DNA from: Candidatus Epilinea brevis
Lineage (GTDB): Bacteria; Chloroflexota; Anaerolineae; Epilineales; Epilineaceae
Assembly: GCA_016710785.1 (NCBI GenBank)
Contig: JADJUE010000002.1
Span: forward strand, 62,001-126,000
Direction: 5' to 3'
DNA length: 64,000 nt
Positions 34,901 to 42,551 of this stretch are shown here, piece by piece. Position numbers and translations under genes: made by a program. Numbering within the stretch: the stretch's first letter is position 1; the number at the start of each line of letters is the position of its first letter. Under the pieces are notes generated by a model. It saw nothing but the letters and a program-made list of their open reading frames with translations, was not told the DNA's origin and made no database searches.

Positions 34901-36001
34901 TCAGCCCCCGTCGCCCCCCGACCGCAGCGCGTCCACCAGCCGCTTGACCTCCTGCGCCCGGTCCACCGGGCAGATGAGCAAGGCCTCTGGGGTGTCGACC
35001 ACGATCATTCCTTGCAGCCCGATGGTGGCCACCAAGCGTCCGCCGGGGGCGAAGATCAGGTTGGCGCTGCTGTCCAGCCCCAGGTAGCGGCCCAGGACGG
35101 CGTTGCCGGCTTCGTCCGCCGGCAAGGTGTCCATGACCGCCGCCCAGCTGCCGATGTCCAGCCATTCGAAGCCGGCCGGCACGCAGGCCACGCGCTGGGC
35201 GCGCTCCATGATCCCGTAATCGATCGTCGTGCGATCCTCGATGGTCCGCCAGACCGCCGGCAAGGCCGCGGCGAAGGCCGCGTCGCCCGCGGCGGCGGCG
35301 GCGGTCAGGGCGTCGAGTTGCGCCGCGAGGCGCGGCAGGTGGGCGGCGAAGGCCGCGCCGATGACCGGAACGGTCCAGGCGAAGATGCCCGCGTTCCACA
35401 GGTGCCGCCCGCCGGCCAGGAAGGCCACCGCCCGCGCCGGGTCCGGCTTCTCCACGAAGCGCAGCACCCGGCGGCACTGCCCATCCCCCCCTTCGGCGGC
35501 CGCGATCGGCTCGCCCAGCTCGATGTAGCCGAAGCCCGTCTCCGGCGCCGTGGGCGGGATGCCGATGGTGGCCAGCCAGCCGGACCGGGCCAGGGCCGCG
35601 GCCTGGCCCAGGTCTGCCTGCAGGGCCTCGGCCGGGGCGATCTGGTGGTCGGCGGACAGCACGACCATGACCGCCTCCGGATCCTGGGCGCGCAGCCAGG
35701 CCACGCCCAGGCCCAGAGCGGCCGCGGTGCCCAGGGGCGCCGGTTCGCCCAGCACCTGCCGGGCCGGCACCTCCGGCAGCTGTGCCCGCACCTGCGCCAC
35801 ATGGTCCGCCGCGGTCAGGACGATGACCCGCTCGGGGGGCACCAGGGGCGCCAGGCGGTCCACCGTCAGGCGCAGCATCGAACGCTCCGGGTCGGTGAGG
35901 GCCAGGAGCTGCTTGGGCGAATGGGGCTGGGACAGCGGCCAAAGCCGCGTTCCGGAGCCGCCGGCCAGGACGAGGGCGTAGAGGGCTGGGTGCTGATGCA
36001 T
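34901..36001 (-). CDS. manC: Mannose-1-phosphate guanylyltransferase
   Basis: 366 residues from ATG 36001; the longer frame to 36325 includes intergenic sequence. The nucleotidyltransferase signature LAGGSGTRLWPLSQPHSPKQ is complete. Also seen: VVLSADHQIAPAEAL, TAPETGFGYIELGEPI, VLRFVEKPDPARAVAFLAGG, LWNAGIFAWTVPVIG, TIEDRTTIDYGIME and FEWLDIGSWAAV. It makes GDP-mannose from mannose-1-phosphate and GTP for glycan synthesis. It lacks the C-terminal isomerase domain found in bifunctional ManC/AlgA. CACAAT lies 6 nt before the ATG, which may be a weak -10 box of a leaderless transcript. Confidence 0.93.
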   Translation of the reverse strand: MHQHPALYALVLAGGSGTRLWPLSQPHSPKQLLALTDPERSMLRLTVDRLAPLVPPERVIVLTAADHVAQVRAQLPEVPARQVLGEPAPLGTAAALGLGVAWLRAQDPEAVMVVLSADHQIAPAEALQADLGQAAALARSGWLATIGIPPTAPETGFGYIELGEPIAAAEGGDGQCRRVLRFVEKPDPARAVAFLAGGRHLWNAGIFAWTVPVIGAAFAAHLPRLAAQLDALTAAAAAGDAAFAAALPAVWRTIEDRTTIDYGIMERAQRVACVPAGFEWLDIGSWAAVMDTLPADEAGNAVLGRYLGLDSSANLIFAPGGRLVATIGLQGMIVVDTPEALLICPVDRAQEVKRLVDALRSGGDGG

Positions 36002-36177
36002 GACGCTATTGTGCGCCAGGGCCGCGCGAGGGGCGAACTCCGGGCCATCGCATCCGTCACGTTTCCGGATCGTTGTTTGATGCGATTGCCCTGGGGGCGA
36101 ACTGTGGTCTATGCCCGGCGTGGTCGCCGGTGTCTCTGTGCATGTTCCCCAGCCGCTCTCATCCTGTGGAGGTTGCC

Positions 36178-37767
36178 ATGACCCTGAGCCGACGCCGCTT
36201 CCTGGCGGCCGGCGCCACCGGCGCCGCTGCCGCCCTGGCGCATCGTGCCGCCGACCCGCCCGCCGGACTGCCGCGCCCCAACATCGCCTGGGCCGCCGGC
36301 TGCGACACGCCCATGCCCGCCCCATCGCCCGAGGCGCACCTGCTCAACCGCGCCACCTATGGGCCCACGGCCGCCGCGATCGCCGAGATCAGGCGCCTGG
36401 GCATCCCCGCCTGGCTGGACCAGCAGCTGAGCCCCGCGGGCATCGACGACGCCGCCTGCGAGCTGGCCCTGGAGGACCTCTGGTCCATCAAATGGGACGT
36501 GGCGCGGATCAAGCAGGAGAACTACCAGACCGGGCGGCCCATCGCCAACGAGCTGGTGGCCAACTCGCTGTACCGCGCCGTCGCCAGCCGCCGGCAGCTG
36601 GCGGAGATGATGGCCGAGTTCTGGAGCAACCACTTCAACGTCTACCACCCCGAGGAGTTCACCGGGCGGGCCAAGACCTTCGATGAGCGCGAGGTCATCC
36701 GGCCCCACGTGCTGGGGAAGTTCCGTGATCTGGTGCATGGCGTCGCCGCCAGCAGCACGATGATGCGCTACCTCAACACCGCCCGCAACACCAAGGACGG
36801 TCCCAACGAGAACTTCGCCCGCGAGCTCATGGAGCTGCACGTGCTGGGCGTCGACGGCGGCTACACCGAGCAGGACATCAAGCAGGTGGCGCGCTGCTTC
36901 ACCGGCTGGAACGTCAACAACACCACCTGGACCATCGACTTCCGCAGCGCCGACCATGCGCCGGGCGACAAGACCGTCCTCGGCCAGCGCATCGCGTCCG
37001 GCGGGGTGGACGAGGGCCACGCGGTCATCGACATCCTGGTGGACCATCCGTCCTGCGCGCGGCATCTGGCCGGCCGCCTCTGCCAGCGCTTCATCGCCGA
37101 CAGCCCGCCCGCCGCCGCGGTGGACAAGGTGGCGGCGGCCTTCGGCAAGGATGGGGACATCCCGGCCATGCTGCGCGCCCTCTTCCTCTCCAGCGAGTTC
37201 GCGGCCTCGGCCGCGCTCACCGATGCCGCCGGCCGCTCGGTTCCGGCCAAGGTCCGGCGGCCGATGGAGCATTGGGCGGCCATCCTGCGGGCCCTGGAGG
37301 TGGAGGCCTACGCCCTGCTTCAGGATCTGCCCAAGGACGCCTATGAGGAGCAGGGGGCGGTGTACGGCGACCGCGCCGAAGGCTATCTGCAGGCCATGGA
37401 CCATCTGCCCTTCCGCTGGCATGCGCCCGACGGCTATCCGGACAAGGGCCCCTGGTGGAGCGGCATGCATGTCATGCTCTCGAAATGGAACTTTGCCCTG
37501 GCCCTGACCGAGGGCCGCATTCCGGGGATGACCGTGGACCTGTGGGCGCAGATGCAGGCCGCGGGCATCAAGCGCGACGCCGGCGCCGTCGTCGACTACT
37601 GGGCCGGGCGCCTGCTCACCCGCGCCCTGCTGGCCGCGGACCGCCAGAACCTGGTCGCCTTCCTGATTCGCGGCGCTTCGGGCGGCCTCTCGGAGAGCGT
37701 CTTGCGCGCTCGCCTTCCCGTGCTCGTCGCCCTGCTCTGCGACAGCCCCAACTTCCACTGGCGCTAG
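36178..37767 (+). CDS. DUF1800 family protein, Tat-exported
   Basis: 529 residues; ATG 36178 has GGAGG 6 nt upstream. The N-terminus MTLSRRRFLAAGATGAAAAL is a twin-arginine signal. DUF1800 hallmarks are HLLNRATYGPTAAAIAEI, LAEMMAEFWSNHFNVYHPEE, NTARNTKDGPNENFARELM, ELHVLGVDGGYTEQDIKQVA and RCFTGWNV, and AMLRALFLSSEFAA. It is always found with DUF1501 partners, as here (10 bp downstream). The pair is widespread in Planctomycetota, Chloroflexota and Proteobacteria. The biochemical role is not settled. Confidence 0.92.
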   Translation: MTLSRRRFLAAGATGAAAALAHRAADPPAGLPRPNIAWAAGCDTPMPAPSPEAHLLNRATYGPTAAAIAEIRRLGIPAWLDQQLSPAGIDDAACELALEDLWSIKWDVARIKQENYQTGRPIANELVANSLYRAVASRRQLAEMMAEFWSNHFNVYHPEEFTGRAKTFDEREVIRPHVLGKFRDLVHGVAASSTMMRYLNTARNTKDGPNENFARELMELHVLGVDGGYTEQDIKQVARCFTGWNVNNTTWTIDFRSADHAPGDKTVLGQRIASGGVDEGHAVIDILVDHPSCARHLAGRLCQRFIADSPPAAAVDKVAAAFGKDGDIPAMLRALFLSSEFAASAALTDAAGRSVPAKVRRPMEHWAAILRALEVEAYALLQDLPKDAYEEQGAVYGDRAEGYLQAMDHLPFRWHAPDGYPDKGPWWSGMHVMLSKWNFALALTEGRIPGMTVDLWAQMQAAGIKRDAGAVVDYWAGRLLTRALLAADRQNLVAFLIRGASGGLSESVLRARLPVLVALLCDSPNFHWR

Positions 37768-37777
37768 GAGGCCCATC

Positions 37778-39109
37778 ATGATCCAGCAAGGAATGTCCCG
37801 CCGCGAACTGCTGCGCGGCGGCGCCCTGGCCGCCGGCTCTGCCCTGCCGGGCTGGATGCCCCGCCTGGCCTTCCGCCAGGCCGGTGCACCGGCGCGGGGC
37901 GACGTGTTGGTCTGCCTCTTCCAGCGCGGCGGCATGGACGGCCTGTCCGCCATCATCCCCTACCAGGAACGCCGCTACTTCGACACGCGGCCCAAGATCG
38001 CCTTCAAGGCGCCCACGCCGGGCGACAGCAAGGCCAGCCTGCGCCTTGACGACCGCTTTGCGCTCAACCCCGCCTTGACCGGCCTGAAGCGCATCTGGGA
38101 CGAAGGCCGCCTTTCGGCGGTCCACGCCACCGGTTCGCCGCATGGATCCCGTTCGCACTTCGAGGCCATGGGCTTCATGGAGCGCGGCACGCCGGGCGAG
38201 AACCGCCTCAACACGGGATGGCTGGGGCGTCACCTGGCGGCCACCGCGCGGGAGACGGACACGCCCTTCCGCGCCATCGGCTTCGGCGGGGCGGTGCAGG
38301 AGGCCCTGCGCGGGCCGGTGCCGGCCGCCGCCCTGCGCAGCATCGCCGAGTTCCACCTGCAGGGTCAGACGGCGGAGCTGGCGCGCTACAAGGCGCAGCT
38401 GGAATCCCTTTGGTGCGGCGGCGACTGGCTGGCGGAGGACACCCGGGCGGTCTTCAGCGCCCTCGACCTGCTGGAGAAGGCGGATCCCGCGCAGCACCAG
38501 CCGGAGAACGGCGCCGCCTATCCGCAGACGGCCTTGGGCCAGGGCCTCAAGCAGATCGCGCAGTTGATCAAGGCCGATGTCGGGCTGGAGGTGGCCTGCA
38601 TCGACGTGGGCGGCTGGGACACCCATGTCAACCAGGCCTGGGGCAACGGCGACTCGACCCAGGGGCAGATGTACAACATGCTGCGCCAGCTGGACCAGGC
38701 CGTGACGGCCTTCTACCTGGACCTGGGCCGCCGTTGGGACGACCCCGGCGTGACCCTCTTGACCATGAGCGAGTTCGGGCGGCGCGTGGCCCAGAACAGC
38801 GGCAACGGCACCGACCACGGTGAGGGCAGCTGCATGTTCATCGTCAGCGGCGCAGCGGTGCAGGGCGTTCACGGCACCTGGCCGGGACTGGAGCCGGCGC
38901 AGCTGGCCCTGGGCGAGGACCTGGCCATCACCACCGACTACCGCGACGTGCTCTCCGAGATCCTGGTGGGCCGTCTGGGCGACGGCGACCTGCCGGCGAT
39001 CTTCCCCGGCTACGACGCCACCTTCCGCGGGGTGGTGCGCCATCGGGCCGGTGCGCCGCCGATCAAGACGGAGGGCGCGCCGCTGTACCTGCCACGGGTG
39101 GGGCGCTAG
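37778..39109 (+). CDS. DUF1501 family protein, Tat-exported
   Basis: 443 residues; ATG 37778 has AGGAGG 7 nt upstream. The Tat signal is MSRRELLRGGALAAGSALPG. Core motifs: DVLVCLFQRGGMDGLSAIIP, LTGLKRIWDEGRLSAVHATG, SHFEAMGFMERGTPG, VACIDVGGWDTHVNQ and LLTMSEFGRRVAQNSGNGTD plus HGEG. DUF1501 proteins belong to the alkaline-phosphatase/sulfatase superfamily; Asp, His and Asp-His positions are retained (GGWDTH, TDHG). It ends 4 bp inside the convergent M23 gene. Confidence 0.92.
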   Translation: MIQQGMSRRELLRGGALAAGSALPGWMPRLAFRQAGAPARGDVLVCLFQRGGMDGLSAIIPYQERRYFDTRPKIAFKAPTPGDSKASLRLDDRFALNPALTGLKRIWDEGRLSAVHATGSPHGSRSHFEAMGFMERGTPGENRLNTGWLGRHLAATARETDTPFRAIGFGGAVQEALRGPVPAAALRSIAEFHLQGQTAELARYKAQLESLWCGGDWLAEDTRAVFSALDLLEKADPAQHQPENGAAYPQTALGQGLKQIAQLIKADVGLEVACIDVGGWDTHVNQAWGNGDSTQGQMYNMLRQLDQAVTAFYLDLGRRWDDPGVTLLTMSEFGRRVAQNSGNGTDHGEGSCMFIVSGAAVQGVHGTWPGLEPAQLALGEDLAITTDYRDVLSEILVGRLGDGDLPAIFPGYDATFRGVVRHRAGAPPIKTEGAPLYLPRVGR

Positions 39110-39639
39110 AACCAGCCCCATACATCGCCCGGGTTCACATAAGCCCGACAGCTTTCGAAGGGCTGCCGCCAGTCGCCGGTGAAGGGCGGCAGCACCTTTT
39201 CCAAATGCAGGTGGGGGCCGCGGCTGAAGCCCTCGCTGCCCAGCTCGGCGATGTGCTGCCCGCGCGTCACTTGATCACCTACAGCCACGAGGGCGGCGCG
39301 GTTGTGGCTGTAGGTGGTCAGGAAGCCGCCGTGGTCGATGACGATCGCATGAGGCCCGCGGCCCTCGCCGGGCCCGTCCAGCCACAAGGGGCCCACGTAG
39401 ACGACGGTGCCGTCGGCGACGGCGAAGATGCGCGCGCCGGGCGCCGCGAACCAGTCCTGACCGGTGTGGAAGCCGCAGGTCTGGTAGTCCACCGGCTCTC
39501 CGAAGGCGAAGCCCATGACGCCGTAGACGGGGATATGCGGCCGGTCGCGCGACAGGTCCAGCTGCTGCAGCAGGATGAAGAAGGCGGCGATCAGCGCGGT
39601 CAGCAGCAGGGGCCACAGCAGGCGGGAGCGGCGGACCAT
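39106..39639 (-). CDS. M23-family metallopeptidase
   Basis: 177 residues. An N-terminal signal anchor (LLWPLLLTALIAAFFILLQQL) precedes a LytM domain. Zinc ligands are H58-x3-D62 (HTGQDW) and H145 in HLHLEK (H143 and H145), with H112 in TYSHN; IFAVADGTVVYVG and VTRGQHIAELGSEGFSRGPH are typical. M23 enzymes cut peptidoglycan cross-links or other Gly-rich peptides. It is probably membrane-anchored and acts on the cell wall. Confidence 0.9.
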   Translation of the reverse strand: MVRRSRLLWPLLLTALIAAFFILLQQLDLSRDRPHIPVYGVMGFAFGEPVDYQTCGFHTGQDWFAAPGARIFAVADGTVVYVGPLWLDGPGEGRGPHAIVIDHGGFLTTYSHNRAALVAVGDQVTRGQHIAELGSEGFSRGPHLHLEKVLPPFTGDWRQPFESCRAYVNPGDVWGWF

Positions 39640-39655
39640 GGGCCGGATCCGACGA

Positions 39656-39925
39656 TCAGGCCGAACGCCGGGCCAGGCCGCGGGCCCGGGCCTTGGCCGC
39701 TGCTTCCGCCCGATCGCGCGGCGGGGCCGAGGTGACCAGGCCGTCCAGCAGCCGCCGGGCGGCCTCGGCCACCTCGTCGACAGCCTGGTCGAAGGCGGCG
39801 ACGTTGGCCCGCGAGGGCGACCGCGTGCCGCTCAACTTGCGCACGAACTGCAGGGCGGCGTCACGCAGCTCTTGCTCGGTGGCGGGGGGTGCGAAGTTGT
39901 GCAGGGTCTTGATGTTGCGGCACAT
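39656..39925 (-). CDS. DUF2277 family protein
   Basis: 89 residues. MCRNIKTLHNFAPPATEQEL, ALQFVRKLSGTRSPSRANVA and AAFDQAVDEVAEAARRLLDG fit DUF2277 over the whole length. GGAGG precedes the ATG. Small, cytoplasmic, unknown function. Confidence 0.92.
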   Translation of the reverse strand: MCRNIKTLHNFAPPATEQELRDAALQFVRKLSGTRSPSRANVAAFDQAVDEVAEAARRLLDGLVTSAPPRDRAEAAAKARARGLARRSA

Positions 39926-40059
39926 GGCGCGGCCTCCGGGGGCTGCTGCGGTCCGGACGGATCGCGAAGCGGGCGGCTCATGGTCGGATGATCAACGCGA
40001 ATGCTAGCACGGCCGAGCCCTGCGGTCCGAGCAGGGCGGGCGCCGGGCGCGCCTGCCAC

Positions 40060-40065
40060 TATAAT
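40060..40065 (+). promoter_or_regulatory. -10 box TATAAT of the DprE1-like gene, probably leaderless
   Basis: A consensus TATAAT is followed by exactly 6 nt and ATG 40072. There is no ribosome site, so a leaderless message is likely. Confidence 0.55.
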
Positions 40066-40071
40066 GCCCCG

Positions 40072-41379
40072 ATGATGAACCGATTCCGCTCCTGGGGCGG
40101 CTTCCCGACGGCCACGCCCCGTGCGGTCCTGCCGATGGCCTGGCGCGATGCGCCGCTGCGGCTGGAGCTCGCGGGCGGGCCCTATCTGCCTTTCGCCATG
40201 GGGCGCAGCTACGGCGACAGCTGCCTGAATGACGGTGGGGTGCTGCTGGACACCCTGCCCTTGGACCGCTTCATCCGCTTCGAGCCCCGGACGGGCCTCC
40301 TGGCGGCGGAGGCGGGCGTCACCCTGGCCCAGATCCTGGACCTGGTGGTGCCGCAGGGCTGGTTCCTGCCGGTGTCGCCAGGCACCAAGTTCGTCAGCCT
40401 GGGGGGGGCCATCGCCAACGACGTGCACGGCAAGAACCACCATCTGGCGGGCAGCTTCGGCCGTCACGTGACGCAGCTGGAGCTGGCGCGCTCGGACGGC
40501 GGCCGGCAGCGCTGCACGCCGACGGAGAACGCCGAGCGCTTCGCGGCGACTGTCGGCGGGCTGGGCCTGACGGGGCTCATCACCTGGGCCGAGATCCAGC
40601 TGATCCCCATTCCAGGCCCGCAGATCGAGCTGGAGGCGCGGCGCTTCCACGGCCTGCGGGCCTTCCTGGACCTGTCGCTGAATACGGACGAGGCCGATCC
40701 GTACACGGCGGCCTGGATCGACGGCATGGGGCGCGGCTCGCGCCTGGGCCGGGGGGTCTTCCTCTTCGGCCGCCATGCCCGGGGCGACGGAACCTGGAAG
40801 GGTGCCGGTGCCTCGCCGCTGCGCCTGCCCATGGACCTGCCCAGCGGCCTGATCATCCCCGCGGCGGTGCGGGCCTTCAACGAGGTCTACTTCGCCGCCC
40901 AGGCCCGCCGCGAGAAGCGGGCCTTCGCCGACTACAACGCCTTCTTCTATCCCTTGGACATCATCCACAACTGGAACCGAGCCTACGGCCGGCGGGGTTT
41001 CCTGCAATGGCAATGTGTGGTCCCGCACGACGACAGCGGCGCGGCGGCGGAGGCCATTCTGGATCGCCTGGCGGCCAGCCGGCTGGCCTACTTCGTGGTG
41101 GGCAAGGTCTTCGGCGACCGGCCCTCGCCGGGCCTGCTCTCCTTCCCCCGCCCGGGCATCACCCTGGCGGTGGACCTGCCCAACGTCGGCGAGCGCCTCA
41201 TGCGCCTGCTGGAGGAGCTGGACGGCATGGTGGTGCAGGCGGGCGGAGCCATCTACCCGGCCAAGGACGCGCGCATGAGCCCCGCCACCTTCCGGGCCTC
41301 CTTCCCCCAGTTGGAGCGCTTTCGGAGCCACGTGGACCCGGCATTCTCGTCGAGCTTCTGGCGGCGGGTGTCGCCGTGA
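40072..41379 (+). CDS. dprE1: FAD-linked oxidase, DprE1-like
   Basis: 435 residues. The FAD-binding part has FAMGRSYGDSCLNDGGVLLD, GLLAAEAGVTLAQILDLVVP and KFVSLGGAIANDVHGKNHHL, then AGSFGRHVTQLELA. The HGKNHH..AGSFG stretch is characteristic of decaprenylphosphoryl-beta-D-ribose oxidase (DprE1). The C-terminal substrate domain includes FLQWQCVVPHDD, PRPGITLAVDLPN and GGAIYPAKDARMSP. DprE1 oxidises polyprenyl-phospho-ribose at C2, and a reductase DprE2 completes conversion to arabinose; no DprE2 is in the window. The next gene starts 29 bp later on the same strand. Confidence 0.85.
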   Translation: MMNRFRSWGGFPTATPRAVLPMAWRDAPLRLELAGGPYLPFAMGRSYGDSCLNDGGVLLDTLPLDRFIRFEPRTGLLAAEAGVTLAQILDLVVPQGWFLPVSPGTKFVSLGGAIANDVHGKNHHLAGSFGRHVTQLELARSDGGRQRCTPTENAERFAATVGGLGLTGLITWAEIQLIPIPGPQIELEARRFHGLRAFLDLSLNTDEADPYTAAWIDGMGRGSRLGRGVFLFGRHARGDGTWKGAGASPLRLPMDLPSGLIIPAAVRAFNEVYFAAQARREKRAFADYNAFFYPLDIIHNWNRAYGRRGFLQWQCVVPHDDSGAAAEAILDRLAASRLAYFVVGKVFGDRPSPGLLSFPRPGITLAVDLPNVGERLMRLLEELDGMVVQAGGAIYPAKDARMSPATFRASFPQLERFRSHVDPAFSSSFWRRVSP

Positions 41380-41408
41380 GACCGAACCGCAGCACAGGAG
41401 TGTCAGCC

Positions 41409-42548
41409 ATGCGATCCAGACCACAAGCCGGTGACGGGCGCCTTGTCGTCGCCCTGTTGCTCCTGCTGTCGTCCTTGCTCGACCTCTCGGGCACCGGGCC
41501 TGCCCGCGTCGCGGCCGCCGGCCTGCTGGCCCCGGCCCAGGATCTGCCCGCGGCGGTCGTCTATCTGCCCATGGCCCTTCGCGGTACAGGCATGGACCAG
41601 CTGCCGTCGCCGCCCTCGGTCCAGCCGCCCTCGGCCACGCCGCGGCCCTCGCCGACGGCTACCCGACCGCTGGTCGTCCCCACCCTGGAGCCCACCGCCA
41701 CACCGTCGCCCACCACGGCGCCTCCCTCGCCCACGCCCAAGCAGCTGCCCTGGTGGGGCGCCTATGATGAGCCGCTCACGGCCATGGCCTCGCTGGACAA
41801 CCTGCGCAGTGGCTACCGGGCGGCCGCCTGGTACACCACGCTGCTGGCCGTCCTGCAGTCGCGCTACCCCACCGGCAACGCCGTCGTCAGCCGCCTGAAG
41901 GACAGCCAGAAGAACGCCGCCACCTGGGTGGGCGGACAGACCGGCAGCTTCGACGCCCTGTTGGGTCGCGTCGGTCTGACCGTGCATGAGATGGACCATC
42001 AGCTGGGCTGGCAGGAGGGCATCCTGGCCACAGGGCTGCAGCAGTACGCCTACGTTGTGCGCGGCGACCTCACCCTGCTGGTGCCGCAGATGGAGACCTT
42101 CCCCCGTTCGGAGATCGTGCCGTACCTCAAAGGGCCGCTGCTCAACATGTACAAGCCCATCTACCTGGAGGGCGACAGCGGCAAACAAGGCTTCCTGACC
42201 GTGCTGGACGAGTTCAACGCCTACACCCATTCCTTGTTCGTCGGCTACGGCCTGCGCGACCAGACCCCGAAGGGCCAGCGGCAGAGCGACCGCGACGGGC
42301 TGGTCACCTTCATGATGTACACCCAGTTCTACCTGCGCCACGCCCGCACCACGCATCCGGCCGACTATGCCCGGCTGCGCGCCGCGCCCGAGATCCGCCA
42401 GGCCGTCAAGACCCTCTGGGCCCGGGCGAACTTCATCCTGGATGTGACCGAAGACATCCCCTCGCTGGCCCTGGACGCCGCCGCCGTGGAGGCCGAGATG
42501 CGCAAGGCCGACATGCAGGCGGAGCTGCGGGACTTCGTGCTGAAGTAG
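41409..42548 (+). CDS. Secreted protein with HExxH motif and PT linker (putative metallopeptidase)
   Basis: 379 residues; ATG 41409 has AGGAG 8 nt upstream. A signal peptide (VVALLLLLSSLLDLSG) is followed by VYLPMALRG (about 51-59), a Thr/Pro/Ser linker (about 64-110) and a helical domain. In this domain TVHEMDHQLGWQEG gives His193-Glu194-x2-His197, the zinc site of zincins; LDEFNAYTHSLFVGYG contains Glu268 and might supply a third ligand. I do not recognise the family. If the motif is real, the protein is an extracellular metallopeptidase. It probably shares a transcript with the DprE1-like gene. Confidence 0.6.
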   Translation: MRSRPQAGDGRLVVALLLLLSSLLDLSGTGPARVAAAGLLAPAQDLPAAVVYLPMALRGTGMDQLPSPPSVQPPSATPRPSPTATRPLVVPTLEPTATPSPTTAPPSPTPKQLPWWGAYDEPLTAMASLDNLRSGYRAAAWYTTLLAVLQSRYPTGNAVVSRLKDSQKNAATWVGGQTGSFDALLGRVGLTVHEMDHQLGWQEGILATGLQQYAYVVRGDLTLLVPQMETFPRSEIVPYLKGPLLNMYKPIYLEGDSGKQGFLTVLDEFNAYTHSLFVGYGLRDQTPKGQRQSDRDGLVTFMMYTQFYLRHARTTHPADYARLRAAPEIRQAVKTLWARANFILDVTEDIPSLALDAAAVEAEMRKADMQAELRDFVLK

Positions 42549-42551
42549 GCC

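Noticed and set aside
36109..37956. 615-codon open frame antisense to the DUF1800 gene
   Set aside because: Same reason: the plus strand encodes a complete DUF1800 protein with Tat signal and ribosome site.
41007..41408. N-terminal extension of the HExxH protein into the DprE1 gene
   Set aside because: The signal peptide and AGGAG site fix the start at 41409; the upstream part is the DprE1 gene in another frame.
39832..41424. 530-codon open frame antisense to the DprE1-like gene
   Set aside because: Shadow of a well-supported gene; no signal, domain or ribosome site.
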